A stretch of DNA of 64,000 nucleotides. Source: UBA4427 sp045106235. GTDB taxonomy: Bacteria > Myxococcota_A > UBA9160 > UBA4427. The DNA is taken from NCBI GenBank assembly GCA_045106235.1, contig JBGCEJ010000023.1:310001-374000 (forward strand), written 5' to 3'. The notes beneath the pieces are model-generated. The model did not search any database. It was not told where the DNA came from and saw only the letters and a list, made by a program, of their open reading frames with translations. Both the position numbers and the translations under genes were made by a program. Position 1 is the first letter of the stretch. The number at the start of each line of letters is the position of its first letter. This document shows positions 7,857 through 16,026 of the stretch, in pieces.

Positions 7857-10800
7857 TTAATTGCCAGCCATCTCCGGCAGCCGCACGATGCGCGGCGTCA
7901 CGAAGACGAGCAGCTCTTTGCGAGAGTCCGTCACCTGGTTGTTCTTGAAGATGTTCCCGATGACCGGAATCCGGTGCAGGTAGGGAACTCGGCTCTGAGT
8001 CTGGCTCTTGGTGATCGTGTAGATCCCACCGAGAACCAGGGTCTGGCCGTCCTTCACCAGGGTTTCCGTTTCAGCGACATTCTTGGCGATCGCGGGCGAG
8101 CCGGTCGGCGTCGGGACAGTGGAGTCCGGCGCGTTTCGGTTCACTTCGATTTCCATGATGATGCTCTCATCCGCGGTGATATGCGGCGTCACCTGGAGCG
8201 AGAGCACGGCGTCGATGAACTCGAGCTTGGCATCGCCACCCTCGAAGGTCTGGAACGGAATCGACACACCCTGTTCGATCTTGGCTTCCGTGTTGTCGAG
8301 CGTCACGATGCGCGGGCTCGAAACCACCTTGCCATCACCCGTGGATTCAGCGGCCTGAATCTGGGCATCGACTCGGAAGTCCTGATCGAGGATCAAGGCA
8401 CCCACCGTCGCCAGTCCCGTCGGCACAGCCGAGATGGGATTCGCGAAAGCCAGGCTATTCGTGTCAATGAAGGTCAGATCCTCGGTACCCAGATCGGTTC
8501 GGGGCGTCGAGGGATCGAATGCATCCGTAAAGGGCTGCGTTCCGATACCCCAGACCGAACCAAGCTGGCGCGAGAAGTCGAGGTTGGCCTCGACGATCTT
8601 CGCCTCGATCATGACCTGCGGCGTCTGCGTGTCGATGGCCGCGATGAGTGCACTCGCCTCGTCGATCACGGAGCTGATGTCCTTGATGATGAGGGTGTTG
8701 GTGCGCTCGTCGAGGTTCACCGTGCCGCGGGCGGAGAGAAGGCGCTTAACAAGACCTTCCGTATCCTGGACGGCTGCATAGTTGACGGGCAGGAGCTTGA
8801 CCTCGAGATCCTCGAGCTTCTCCTTGTTGCGTCGTTCCTGGAGGCGAACCTCTTCCTCAGCCTTGAGGACATCGGAAGGCGCGATGCGGAGCACGTTGCC
8901 CACTCGCACAAACCCGAGTCCCTTCGTCATGAGGATGACGTCGAGTGCCTGGTCCCAGGGAACTTCAACCAATCGGATCGTGACGTTGCCCTTCACTTCG
9001 TCGCCAGCGATCACGTTGAGGTCGGAGACCTCGGCGATCAGGCGAAGCACGTCGGCAATCGCCACGTCCTTGAAGTCGAGGGAAACGCGTCGGCCGCGGT
9101 ATTCCTTGCCGTCGATCAAGCCGCCCTCTTCGAGGACTTCGATCGCTGCCGGGACTTCCACTGCCGCGGGAGCCGAAGAGACCGGCGCCGTGGGTGCGTT
9201 CCAAACCGAGGCCATCGGATCACCTGCCGGAGCGGCGGGCGAGGAATCGAAGCTCGGCAGGTTGCCCGCTGCCGATGCCGAGGCACCGCCGGGTGTTCCT
9301 GAGTTGGCCTGCGCCACGAGTTCGTCGAAGGTCGACGGTGCCGCAGCAGCGACGGCGGGTGCGTTGACCGCGCCCGCATTCGGGAAGGCCGGGGGCGCTG
9401 CAGCAGCGACACCCAGATTTTCAAAGTCAACAAAGAGCATCGAGCCCCGTCGGCTAATCACCGGCTGCTGGTTCGGCGCCCGCGTGAAGACCACGCGCAC
9501 TTCCGGCTCAGCCACTTCCGGCTGCTGGAAAGCATGAATCAGCGAAACCGGTCCGCCCGCTTGCGGGAAGATTCGGTCCGAAGCCTGCTCACTGATGCGG
9601 GCCTGCTGGATCCGAACGACCAGGGTCGTCGGGTCCGGGGAGCTCGTGGTGTACCCAAGCGTATCGTCCGAGAGGATCGCAGTGCGGTCCATGCCGTTCG
9701 TTCGCTCGTAGTGCAGTCCGTAAACTTCAGCGAGTGCCATGCTGACCGTGTTCGCACCCAGCGTGGGAACCGAAGCTTCCGCCACCGGATACGTTTCCGC
9801 GATCGGGTAGGTCTCTGCGATGGGATACGTTTCCGCAATCGGGGTCGATTCAACAACCGGGATTGTTTCAGCGATCGGGTACGTCTGCGCAATCGGCAGT
9901 TCATCTTCGACCGGGAAAGTTTCCGCAATCACGCGGGGCGTCTCCTCTGCGACGATCGAATCGAAAGCCGCATCTTCGGATGCACCACGAATCTGAGCCA
10001 TTTGGAGGTTGCTGTTCGCAACTTCCGGAGCCACCGTCGCCCAGGCGAGTTCCGAGGCCATCAGGGCATCGTCCATCGCGAAGGCAAGAGCGTCGCCGCT
10101 ACCAATCGAGATCAGGAGCCCCGTCGTCCCGGGCATGATCTGTCGACCCTGGAAGCCGTCGGCACTGCGGCCGCCGTCGACTACGATGCGAACCTTGCCG
10201 CCATGGTCTCCGACCCGGATGCCCGTGACGTAGCCCGAGTCGAGCTTCATGTTCGAAGCGGTCGCCGCGGCCGTCAGTCCCGGGAGATCAACAACGAGTC
10301 GTGCCGGATTCTCAAGCGTGAAGGCTTCAAGTGCACTCACTTCGCCGTCTGCCTGAAGTCCGACCAGAACGCCGTCCCCAACCGTCTGCGCCGTCACGCC
10401 CGTAAGCGTCGTTGCCGGCGGCGGTGCCTGCATCCGCGTCGTAACCGGAACCACGTCGCCTTCGAAAGATCCCGAAATCACGGTCCCTTCCGAAATCTGC
10501 ATCGTGGTCGAGTCGTTGGCGAAGTCCGAAGCGTAGTCTGCACCCGCGCCCCAGTCCGTAGAAGCGGCTTCAGCGGCTGCGAAGCCCTGAACCGCCGCAT
10601 CGGCGTCGTCAACGATTTCCGCCATCCCGGGAACGTCTGAACCGCTCGCCGCGCTGGCGGTGTTAGACGCGCTGTCGCCCGGAATGATTCGGATCCCAAG
10701 ACCCTCGCCATCCGAGAAGACGTCCGCACGACCTTCGCTCGTCATGATCACTTCGACTCGTGTGAGCGGAGCACCGCCCTCATCGTCGTCGAAGCTCGAG

Positions 10801-11171
10801 ACCGAAACAAGGTCAATCACGCCATCGTACGCGGCGACCTGCTGTTCCTCGCCATTGACCTCGCCCATCAGGCTATGCGCCTCGGGCTGGCCAACTCCGA
10901 CAAGATCTACAACAACAAGGTTCGCCTGGTCCGCCGGCGTCGATACCGAATAGATCGGATCAACAAGGCCAGTGAGTCTTACGACACTGTCCCCGCCGTC
11001 ACGGGAGACGGAAACGTCTCCGATCGTCTGAACCATCGAGTCCGCGCCTGTACCACCTGGTACTTGCGAAGAAGCACAGCCCAAAGCCACAAGTACAACA
11101 ACCCACGTTGCCACTGCGCTCTGGATCCCCATCCTAAGCCATCCGTTCTTCGGACCGACCATTGTGTTCAC
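7857..11171 (-). CDS. pilQ: Type IV pilus secretin PilQ
   Basis: Forms the outer-membrane gate through which the pilus extends. At 1104 residues it is longer than most PilQ proteins. The N-terminus has a lipobox-like LVALGC (about 27-32), suggesting lipid anchoring. AMIN-type peptidoglycan-binding segments lie at about 48-100, 250-300 and 545-600, an N0/STN domain at about 695-750, a secretin N domain at about 795-870, and the secretin core to the end (VVSSPRIVTLDN, then LLVFVTPRIVRL). A hexapeptide repeat related to PIAETY sits between AMIN segments (9779-9930). It overlaps pilP by 4 bp and ends the pilMNOPQ unit. Confidence 0.97.
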   Translation of the reverse strand: MNTMVGPKNGWLRMGIQSAVATWVVVLVALGCASSQVPGGTGADSMVQTIGDVSVSRDGGDSVVRLTGLVDPIYSVSTPADQANLVVVDLVGVGQPEAHSLMGEVNGEEQQVAAYDGVIDLVSVSSFDDDEGGAPLTRVEVIMTSEGRADVFSDGEGLGIRIIPGDSASNTASAASGSDVPGMAEIVDDADAAVQGFAAAEAASTDWGAGADYASDFANDSTTMQISEGTVISGSFEGDVVPVTTRMQAPPPATTLTGVTAQTVGDGVLVGLQADGEVSALEAFTLENPARLVVDLPGLTAAATASNMKLDSGYVTGIRVGDHGGKVRIVVDGGRSADGFQGRQIMPGTTGLLISIGSGDALAFAMDDALMASELAWATVAPEVANSNLQMAQIRGASEDAAFDSIVAEETPRVIAETFPVEDELPIAQTYPIAETIPVVESTPIAETYPIAETYPIAETYPVAEASVPTLGANTVSMALAEVYGLHYERTNGMDRTAILSDDTLGYTTSSPDPTTLVVRIQQARISEQASDRIFPQAGGPVSLIHAFQQPEVAEPEVRVVFTRAPNQQPVISRRGSMLFVDFENLGVAAAAPPAFPNAGAVNAPAVAAAAPSTFDELVAQANSGTPGGASASAAGNLPSFDSSPAAPAGDPMASVWNAPTAPVSSAPAAVEVPAAIEVLEEGGLIDGKEYRGRRVSLDFKDVAIADVLRLIAEVSDLNVIAGDEVKGNVTIRLVEVPWDQALDVILMTKGLGFVRVGNVLRIAPSDVLKAEEEVRLQERRNKEKLEDLEVKLLPVNYAAVQDTEGLVKRLLSARGTVNLDERTNTLIIKDISSVIDEASALIAAIDTQTPQVMIEAKIVEANLDFSRQLGSVWGIGTQPFTDAFDPSTPRTDLGTEDLTFIDTNSLAFANPISAVPTGLATVGALILDQDFRVDAQIQAAESTGDGKVVSSPRIVTLDNTEAKIEQGVSIPFQTFEGGDAKLEFIDAVLSLQVTPHITADESIIMEIEVNRNAPDSTVPTPTGSPAIAKNVAETETLVKDGQTLVLGGIYTITKSQTQSRVPYLHRIPVIGNIFKNNQVTDSRKELLVFVTPRIVRLPEMAGN
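9779..9930 (-). repeat. 18-bp repeats coding for P-I-A-E-T-Y in PilQ
   Basis: About eight imperfect 18-bp units encode hexapeptides such as PIAETY, PIAQTY, PVVEST and PVAEAS in tandem. The strongest run is three nearly identical copies. They fall in a proline- and glutamate-rich linker between two AMIN segments and look like a length-variable spacer. Confidence 0.85.
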
Positions 11172-11767
11172 CCTCCTTGGTTCAAACTAATCCGTAACTC
11201 CACGTCCTTGGTCGTCTGTTCGCCTGCGAAGTTCTCGTAGGTTTCTTTGACGAGGACGAGGGAGTCACCGATGTGAATCACCTGACCACTGTTTTTTCCG
11301 ATTTGCGATCCCTCGCGAACGATGAATGACCGTCCTCCCGGATCGATAATCAGCGCTCGCGGATTTCCCGCATCCCAGATCACGGCCGACAATTCGAGCT
11401 GTCCAAGCTCGAAGTCACCCAGCGGTCCGGAAATCTTCTTCGCATCCGAATCTTCTTCTGTCACGAAGCGAAACGAACGGAACGGATCACGCTTGCCACG
11501 CGGATCGTAGAAATAGTCCTGCTCGGCAACGGCGTAGCCAGAAGCGGCCGGGGCAGCTTTGCTCCCCTTTTTGCCCTTCTTGGCTTTCGCCTTCTTTGCC
11601 TTCTTCTGGCCGGGCTTCTTCTTCGAATCCCGATTGGCCATTGCCGTTCGGTCGTTTTCGAAGTCCGCCGCCGTCGGCTTTCCTGTTTGCACTTCCTCTT
11701 CGCCACAACCGGCCAGTCCAACAACCAGTGTCAGCGCGCACGCAAGCGCTATCCATTTGTTTTGCAT
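11168..11767 (-). CDS. pilP: Pilus assembly lipoprotein PilP
   Basis: An inner-membrane lipoprotein that links the PilMNO platform to PilQ. The start at 11767 gives a clean lipoprotein signal (MQNKWIALACALTLVVGLAGC, lipidated Cys21) with GGAGCTGAC before the ATG; the longer reading from 11818 would bury the signal peptide and overlap pilO. A Lys/Ala-rich linker follows (about residues 48-75), then the compact beta domain that binds the PilQ N0 domain, with the typical GKRDPFRSF segment. It is 199 residues long, overlaps pilQ by 4 bp and lies 37 bp after pilO. Confidence 0.95.
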   Translation of the reverse strand: MQNKWIALACALTLVVGLAGCGEEEVQTGKPTAADFENDRTAMANRDSKKKPGQKKAKKAKAKKGKKGSKAAPAASGYAVAEQDYFYDPRGKRDPFRSFRFVTEEDSDAKKISGPLGDFELGQLELSAVIWDAGNPRALIIDPGGRSFIVREGSQIGKNSGQVIHIGDSLVLVKETYENFAGEQTTKDVELRISLNQGG

Positions 11768-11804
11768 GTCAGCTCCCTGCCCCTCGGCTCGCGACCACAT
11801 CACG

Positions 11805-12398
11805 CTACGCCTCGTCACTCAAGAAACGGTACGTTTTGGCCTTGCCCGTCACCTTGAGACGGGTGGCCTTGCTCGTTTCCTTCGCGACATCAATACTGAG
11901 ACCACCCACGTTCACGATTCGAGGCAGGTTCGCGACCATCTCGAAGAATCGAGCCAGGTCGTGGTACGAGCCTTCGATCTCGAGCTTGAACGGCACCTCG
12001 GCGTAGAACTGCCGAGCGACTTCCTTCGATCGGTCGATGGACTTGATCGTCACGCCGACCTTCTTGCCCGCCGTGCTGATATCGCGGAGAAGGTCCTCGA
12101 ACTGCTTGCGATTCGGGAGCTGCTTAAGCGCCAGCTCTAGATCGCGTTCCAGCCCAGTTACTTCTGCTTCGAACTGGGGCACATTGGCGGCAACGGTACG
12201 CGCGTTATTCAGATTGCGCTGGAGCTCCTGGGAGCGAACCATCAGTTCCTGCTTCTGTTCCTGGACCGGTGCGTAGGAGAGGAACCAGTACGCGGCTCCA
12301 ATTCCGACGAGGACCACCCCGACAACCGCCAAGCGGATGGATTTTGGAATTTTTGCGAGTTGCTCAAGCTTCTCGTCAAAGTCGACATTCATTTCCAA
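11805..12398 (-). CDS. pilO: Type IV pilus inner-membrane protein PilO
   Basis: A bitopic protein that pairs with PilN in the alignment complex. One membrane segment is visible at about residues 22-40, followed by a coiled coil (about 45-90) and a ferredoxin-like periplasmic domain with the GSYHDLARFFEMVANLPRIVN signature. It is 197 residues, a usual size. TTG at 12398 is chosen because GGGAG precedes it at a suitable distance; the ATG two codons later is equally possible. Fits the order pilM-N-O-P-Q. Confidence 0.95.
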   Translation of the reverse strand: MEMNVDFDEKLEQLAKIPKSIRLAVVGVVLVGIGAAYWFLSYAPVQEQKQELMVRSQELQRNLNNARTVAANVPQFEAEVTGLERDLELALKQLPNRKQFEDLLRDISTAGKKVGVTIKSIDRSKEVARQFYAEVPFKLEIEGSYHDLARFFEMVANLPRIVNVGGLSIDVAKETSKATRLKVTGKAKTYRFLSDEA

Positions 12399-12417
12399 AG
12401 CGCTGTACTCCCCGTTC

Positions 12418-12987
12418 TCACGAGGCCTCGGTCTTTTTGACCGAAGCTTCCATGTCTGCGCGAATCACAAAGTTGACGAGCCGGACACCCTGAACGACTT
12501 TGCCGCCGGTCGTCTTGTCCAAGTCGACGTTCTTAAAGAAGGGCGAGGCGTTGAGTCCGCGCAGGAAGTCTGCGACGACGCCTGTGTCGAGGCTCTGTCC
12601 CTCGAGCTTCAAGGACTTGCCCGAAGTCTCGATCCCCGTCAGCCAAAGTCGCTCGGGAACGCTCGAAGAGAGTTCGTCGAGGACCAGAACCGGTCCGTTT
12701 CGGGCATTTTCGAGACTCTCGATGATGTCGAGCTTGTCCGTCAGCTGCTTTCGCTTCTTCTTGAATTTCTTGACCAGCTTTTGCTGGGGCTTGTAGCGCT
12801 CGATGTCCGCTTCCAGCTGAGCAACGTCAGCCTGTGCGGACTTGAGATCGCTCTTCACGCTCTTGTCGACGAAGAAGATCGCTCCCGTCAAAACGACAAG
12901 GCCTAATACGAGGACCATGACGCTTTCTCGAAGGTCGGCTGCGCGCCGTGCCTCGCGATGCGGAAGTAGATTAATTTCCATCATCAT
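12418..12987 (-). CDS. pilN: Type IV pilus inner-membrane protein PilN
   Basis: A short cytoplasmic tail with the conserved INLLPHREARR motif (about residues 5-15), which binds PilM in known systems, is followed by one membrane segment (about 22-43), a coiled coil and a ferredoxin-like periplasmic domain. At 189 residues it is of normal size. The ATG overlaps the pilM stop by 4 bp, so PilM and PilN are translationally coupled. Confidence 0.96.
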   Translation of the reverse strand: MMMEINLLPHREARRAADLRESVMVLVLGLVVLTGAIFFVDKSVKSDLKSAQADVAQLEADIERYKPQQKLVKKFKKKRKQLTDKLDIIESLENARNGPVLVLDELSSSVPERLWLTGIETSGKSLKLEGQSLDTGVVADFLRGLNASPFFKNVDLDKTTGGKVVQGVRLVNFVIRADMEASVKKTEAS

Positions 12988-14066
12988 CGGTCAATCCTCC
13001 TCGTGGCCAAGCCAATGCCAACGGCAAGCTGTGGTCCCATCATCTCGAGGAACGAAGCTTCAAAACCCTTGCTGGGCAGCATGTGCGCCAGAGGGTTCAT
13101 TGCGCTGGTCTCGAGTCCGGTTCGTTCATTGAAGGCAGAGACGAATCCGGCGATTTTTGAACCGCCGCCTGAAAGCAAGACCTTTGAGATCTGAGCATCC
13201 GTCGAAGTGGCGGTGAAGAAATCGAGTGATCGGGAGATTTCGCCGATCACATTGTCCGATACGCTGCGCATGGCCTGTTCGACCTCTTGCGGAATCACTT
13301 CCTGGACTTGATCCTCGCCCGCCGGGCTACCCATCTTGATCTTCTCTGCCTCGTCAAAGGAGACGGAGAGAGCCTTCTGGATTTCCTCGGTGTACTGGGC
13401 GCCGCCGGTCATGATGTCTCGCGTGAAGGCCGGAATTCCGTTCTTCAGCACGTTGATATTCACAACCTGAGCGCCAATGTTCACCAGGGCGACGACCGCT
13501 TCGGGATCGGGGTCGTAGTTGATCTCGTATGCGTTTTGAACCGCGAAGCCAGCGACGTCGATCGCGACGGGGTTCAGGCCGGCTTCCATAATGACCTGAA
13601 CATAATCGTCGATCAGGTCTTTCTTGGCTGCGACGAGGAGGACATCCATATGCCCCTCTTCCTCGTTGGAGTCGAGAATCTGAAAGTCGAGGTTGACTTC
13701 ATTCACGTCGAAGGGGATGTACTGCTCCGCTTCCCACTGAATCTGGTCTTCCAGTTCTTCGCGGGTCATCTGCGGAAGGTTGACGCGCTTTACGATGACG
13801 GAGTGACCCGACACCGATGCGGCGACATCTTTTCCACCGATGCGACCGCTGTCGATCGATTCACGAATCGCATCTACGATCGCACTCGAGTTAAGAAACG
13901 CACCCTGAACGATGGCTTCTGACGCGAGCGACGCCTGTCCCAAGGACCGCAGCTCGAAGCCTTTGTCCCTGCTCTTGTGAACGATCTCAACGGCCTTCAC
14001 TGAACTCGATCCAATATCGAGCCCAATGAGCGAGGCCTTGCTGAAACTCGGTAGCGAAAAATTCAT
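12984..14066 (-). CDS. pilM: Type IV pilus assembly ATPase-fold protein PilM
   Basis: A cytoplasmic actin/FtsA-like protein that docks on the PilN tail. The phosphate-binding motif LIGLDIGSSSVKAVEI is at about residues 13-28, with further actin-fold segments such as VVALVNIGAQVVNINV (about 190-205) and LLSGGGSKIAGF (near 300). It is 360 residues and complete. Translation is probably coupled to pilN. It lies 23 bp after the small HTH gene and appears to share its promoter. Confidence 0.97.
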   Translation of the reverse strand: MNFSLPSFSKASLIGLDIGSSSVKAVEIVHKSRDKGFELRSLGQASLASEAIVQGAFLNSSAIVDAIRESIDSGRIGGKDVAASVSGHSVIVKRVNLPQMTREELEDQIQWEAEQYIPFDVNEVNLDFQILDSNEEEGHMDVLLVAAKKDLIDDYVQVIMEAGLNPVAIDVAGFAVQNAYEINYDPDPEAVVALVNIGAQVVNINVLKNGIPAFTRDIMTGGAQYTEEIQKALSVSFDEAEKIKMGSPAGEDQVQEVIPQEVEQAMRSVSDNVIGEISRSLDFFTATSTDAQISKVLLSGGGSKIAGFVSAFNERTGLETSAMNPLAHMLPSKGFEASFLEMMGPQLAVGIGLATRRIDR

Positions 14067-14089
14067 TCCGAGGATTCCCTCCGCGATCC

Positions 14090-14347
14090 CTATTGCCGGT
14101 AACCCGACAAGCCTGAGTCGATGCTCTGTGCACCTGCCTCTTGCTCATCAAGGGAGCCGAAAACTCGATCCTTGTCTGAGACCTTCAGGCCCAGCGCCAG
14201 CAGGATCTTTCGTTTGGTGTCTAGACGGCACGGTCGCCCCGCCTCAACACGATCGATCGTCAGCGTGGAAAGACCTGCTTTCCGCGCCAACTCTGCTTTG
14301 CTCATCATGAGATTCTCTCTGAATCTCTGAACCTGATTTGTGGTCAC
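14090..14347 (-). CDS. Small XRE-type helix-turn-helix protein heading the pilMNOPQ operon
   Basis: From GTG at 14347 the product is 85 residues. GGAGG lies 7 bases upstream of the start, which decides it over a longer 180-residue reading. A Cro/C1-type HTH spans about residues 5-60, with helices around MSKAELARKAGLS and TLTIDRVEAGR. It has no ligand-binding domain. It lies 23 bp before pilM with a sigma-28-like promoter 50 bp upstream, so it is probably cotranscribed with pilMNOPQ and could autoregulate it; this is inference. Confidence 0.85.
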   Translation of the reverse strand: MTTNQVQRFRENLMMSKAELARKAGLSTLTIDRVEAGRPCRLDTKRKILLALGLKVSDKDRVFGSLDEQEAGAQSIDSGLSGYRQ

Positions 14348-14618
14348 CGAACTTCCTCCGTGACCCGTCCCACTCTGGTCGGGTCCGACTACTGGCCTAT
14401 CGGACTGCTCTTTCAGGGACTTGAGTGCCCTGGACGCGGCTTCGTTGTGCGGCGGATCACATCTGATGCGCGTGCAGGCCAATTGCAGGCCTGCGGCGGG
14501 GGTGTGGCGTTTTAGCAGCGCGCAATTTTCTTCAGGCCGAAGGGAGGTTGGCCGAATGAGGAAAATGAGCGGCAGCTCCATACGCAACTCCCCCTGCTTA
14601 AGGCCGCAAAGGAACGGA
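14348..14618. other. Divergent control region between the HTH-pilM operon and an NtrC-type regulator
   Basis: These 271 bp hold a sigma-28-like promoter toward pilM (14397-14424) and, on the other side, the palindrome GCAGGCCTGC (14485-14494) with a direct copy of GCAGGCC at 14474-14480, a possible operator. No convincing sigma-54 site is seen. Confidence 0.45.
14397..14424 (-). promoter_or_regulatory. Sigma-28-like promoter for HTH-pilMNOPQ
   Basis: On the minus strand TCAAGTCC, 12 nt and TCCGATAG. The -10 element matches the FliA consensus at 6 of 8 positions, and the layout is the same as at the pilB and PP2C promoters. The predicted leader before the HTH start codon is about 40 nt. It is weaker than the pilB site. 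Confidence 0.42.
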
Positions 14619-15989
14619 ATGTTTGATCGCATCTTGATCGTCGATGACGATGCAGCGCTCAGGGAAAGTCTGGAGATGATCCTCTCATCCGAGGGTTACA
14701 GCGTCTTGACGGCGGCGTCCGGAGAGGCTGCTTTGGAAGCCGTGACGGCGCATTCGGTGGACGCAATTCTTTGTGATTTGCGGATGCCTGGGCTTGATGG
14801 ATTCGATTTGATTCCGCAATTATCGCGTTTGCTGCCCGGCGTTCCCGTCATCTTGATGTCGGCGCACGGGACCGAGGACCTCGCAATCGAGGCCATTCAG
14901 CGTGGCGCCTACGATTACCTGGCGAAGCCGTTCCAGCCCGCTGAGATCCGTCTGACGCTCGTGAAAGCTTCTGAACGCGAGCGGCTGCGGCGGAAGACTG
15001 AATTGCTGCAGCGCGATATGTCCCGCACCCTCGGCGAAAGAGCCATCGTGGCCGCTTCGGATGGCATGATCGAACTGCTCGAGCTCCTAGAACGGACGGC
15101 GGCCTACAAGTCGACCGTGCTCGTCACGGGAGAAAGTGGCACGGGGAAAGAAGTCATCGCCCGCGCGATTCATTCGCAATCGCCGCGTCGTGAGATGCCT
15201 TTCGTCGCAGTGAACTGCGGCGCAATCCCGGAGAATCTGCTCGAAAGCGAGCTTTTCGGGCATGCAAAGGGCGCGTTCACCGGGGCAAGTCGAGCGCGCC
15301 GGGGACTCTTTGCAGAGGCGGATCAAGGGACACTCTTTCTCGACGAAATTGCGGAACTGCCCCCGTCTCTCCAGGTCAAGCTCCTGCGTGCGATCCAGGA
15401 AGAAGAAATTCGGCCGGTCGGCGAATCAAAATCCGTCTCCGTCGACGTTCGCGTCATCGCGGCCACGGCGCGAAATTTGGAACGTGAGATCGCTGAAGGG
15501 CGTTTTCGGGAAGACCTCTTCTATCGCTTGAATGTGGTGCGGCTCGAAGTCCCCCCGCTGCGCGAACGCAGGGCGGATATTCCACTGCTCGTTGATCATT
15601 TTCTGATGGGCTTCCGCGAGGAACTCGGGAAATCGGCGCGCAGCTGTTCTGATGAAGCGCTGGCCCTGCTGGTCAACTACCCGTGGCCCGGCAATGTTCG
15701 CGAGCTCGAAAATATGATGGAACGAGCCATGATCCTCAGCGACGGGGATGCGGTTGAAGCGGATGCCTTACCCGCCACGATTCATGAAAAGTCGCGAAAT
15801 CGACGTGCGGGGGATTCGAGCGAACCCGAAGACCTTTGCCTGAAGCGGGGCCGGCAAGCCTTCGAGGCGGATCTGATTCGTCGGGCGCTTGAACAAACCG
15901 ATGGCAACCGGACGCACGCTGCGAAGCTGCTGGAGATCAGCCACCGCGCCCTGCTCTACAAGATCAAGGACTACGGCATTCGGGATTAG
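14619..15989 (+). CDS. NtrC-family sigma-54-dependent response regulator
   Basis: A 456-residue activator with a receiver domain (about 1-120, phosphoacceptor Asp53), an AAA+ sigma-54-interaction domain (Walker A GESGTGKE at 171-178, GAFTGA at 218-223) and a C-terminal Fis-type HTH (about 415-455). The start at 14619 puts the first beta strand (FDRILIVDDD) at the N-terminus; AAAGGAA precedes it. It converges on a histidine kinase encoded from 17553 leftward, whose partner it may be. Its targets are unknown. Confidence 0.95.
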   Translation: MFDRILIVDDDAALRESLEMILSSEGYSVLTAASGEAALEAVTAHSVDAILCDLRMPGLDGFDLIPQLSRLLPGVPVILMSAHGTEDLAIEAIQRGAYDYLAKPFQPAEIRLTLVKASERERLRRKTELLQRDMSRTLGERAIVAASDGMIELLELLERTAAYKSTVLVTGESGTGKEVIARAIHSQSPRREMPFVAVNCGAIPENLLESELFGHAKGAFTGASRARRGLFAEADQGTLFLDEIAELPPSLQVKLLRAIQEEEIRPVGESKSVSVDVRVIAATARNLEREIAEGRFREDLFYRLNVVRLEVPPLRERRADIPLLVDHFLMGFREELGKSARSCSDEALALLVNYPWPGNVRELENMMERAMILSDGDAVEADALPATIHEKSRNRRAGDSSEPEDLCLKRGRQAFEADLIRRALEQTDGNRTHAAKLLEISHRALLYKIKDYGIRD

Positions 15990-16000
15990 AAAGGCAGGAC

Positions 16001-16026
16001 GATGGCCCCGGCGAAGCGCCGGGCTA
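16001..16026. terminator. GC-rich hairpin in the convergent gap
   Basis: CCCGGCG-AAG-CGCCGGG (16007-16023) forms a perfect 7-bp stem between the two convergent stop codons. There is no U-tract on either side, so it may act as a weak bidirectional block or mRNA 3' end stabiliser. Confidence 0.35.

Noticed and set aside
7974..10640. Long plus-strand open frames (442 and 368 codons) opposite pilQ
   Set aside because: They mirror the codon structure of pilQ, have no Shine-Dalgarno or protein pattern, and pilQ is certain on the other strand.
14391..14409. TGGCC..TGC upstream of the NtrC-type gene at 14619 as sigma-54 promoter
   Set aside because: GG and GC are separated by eleven bases; sigma-54 needs ten.
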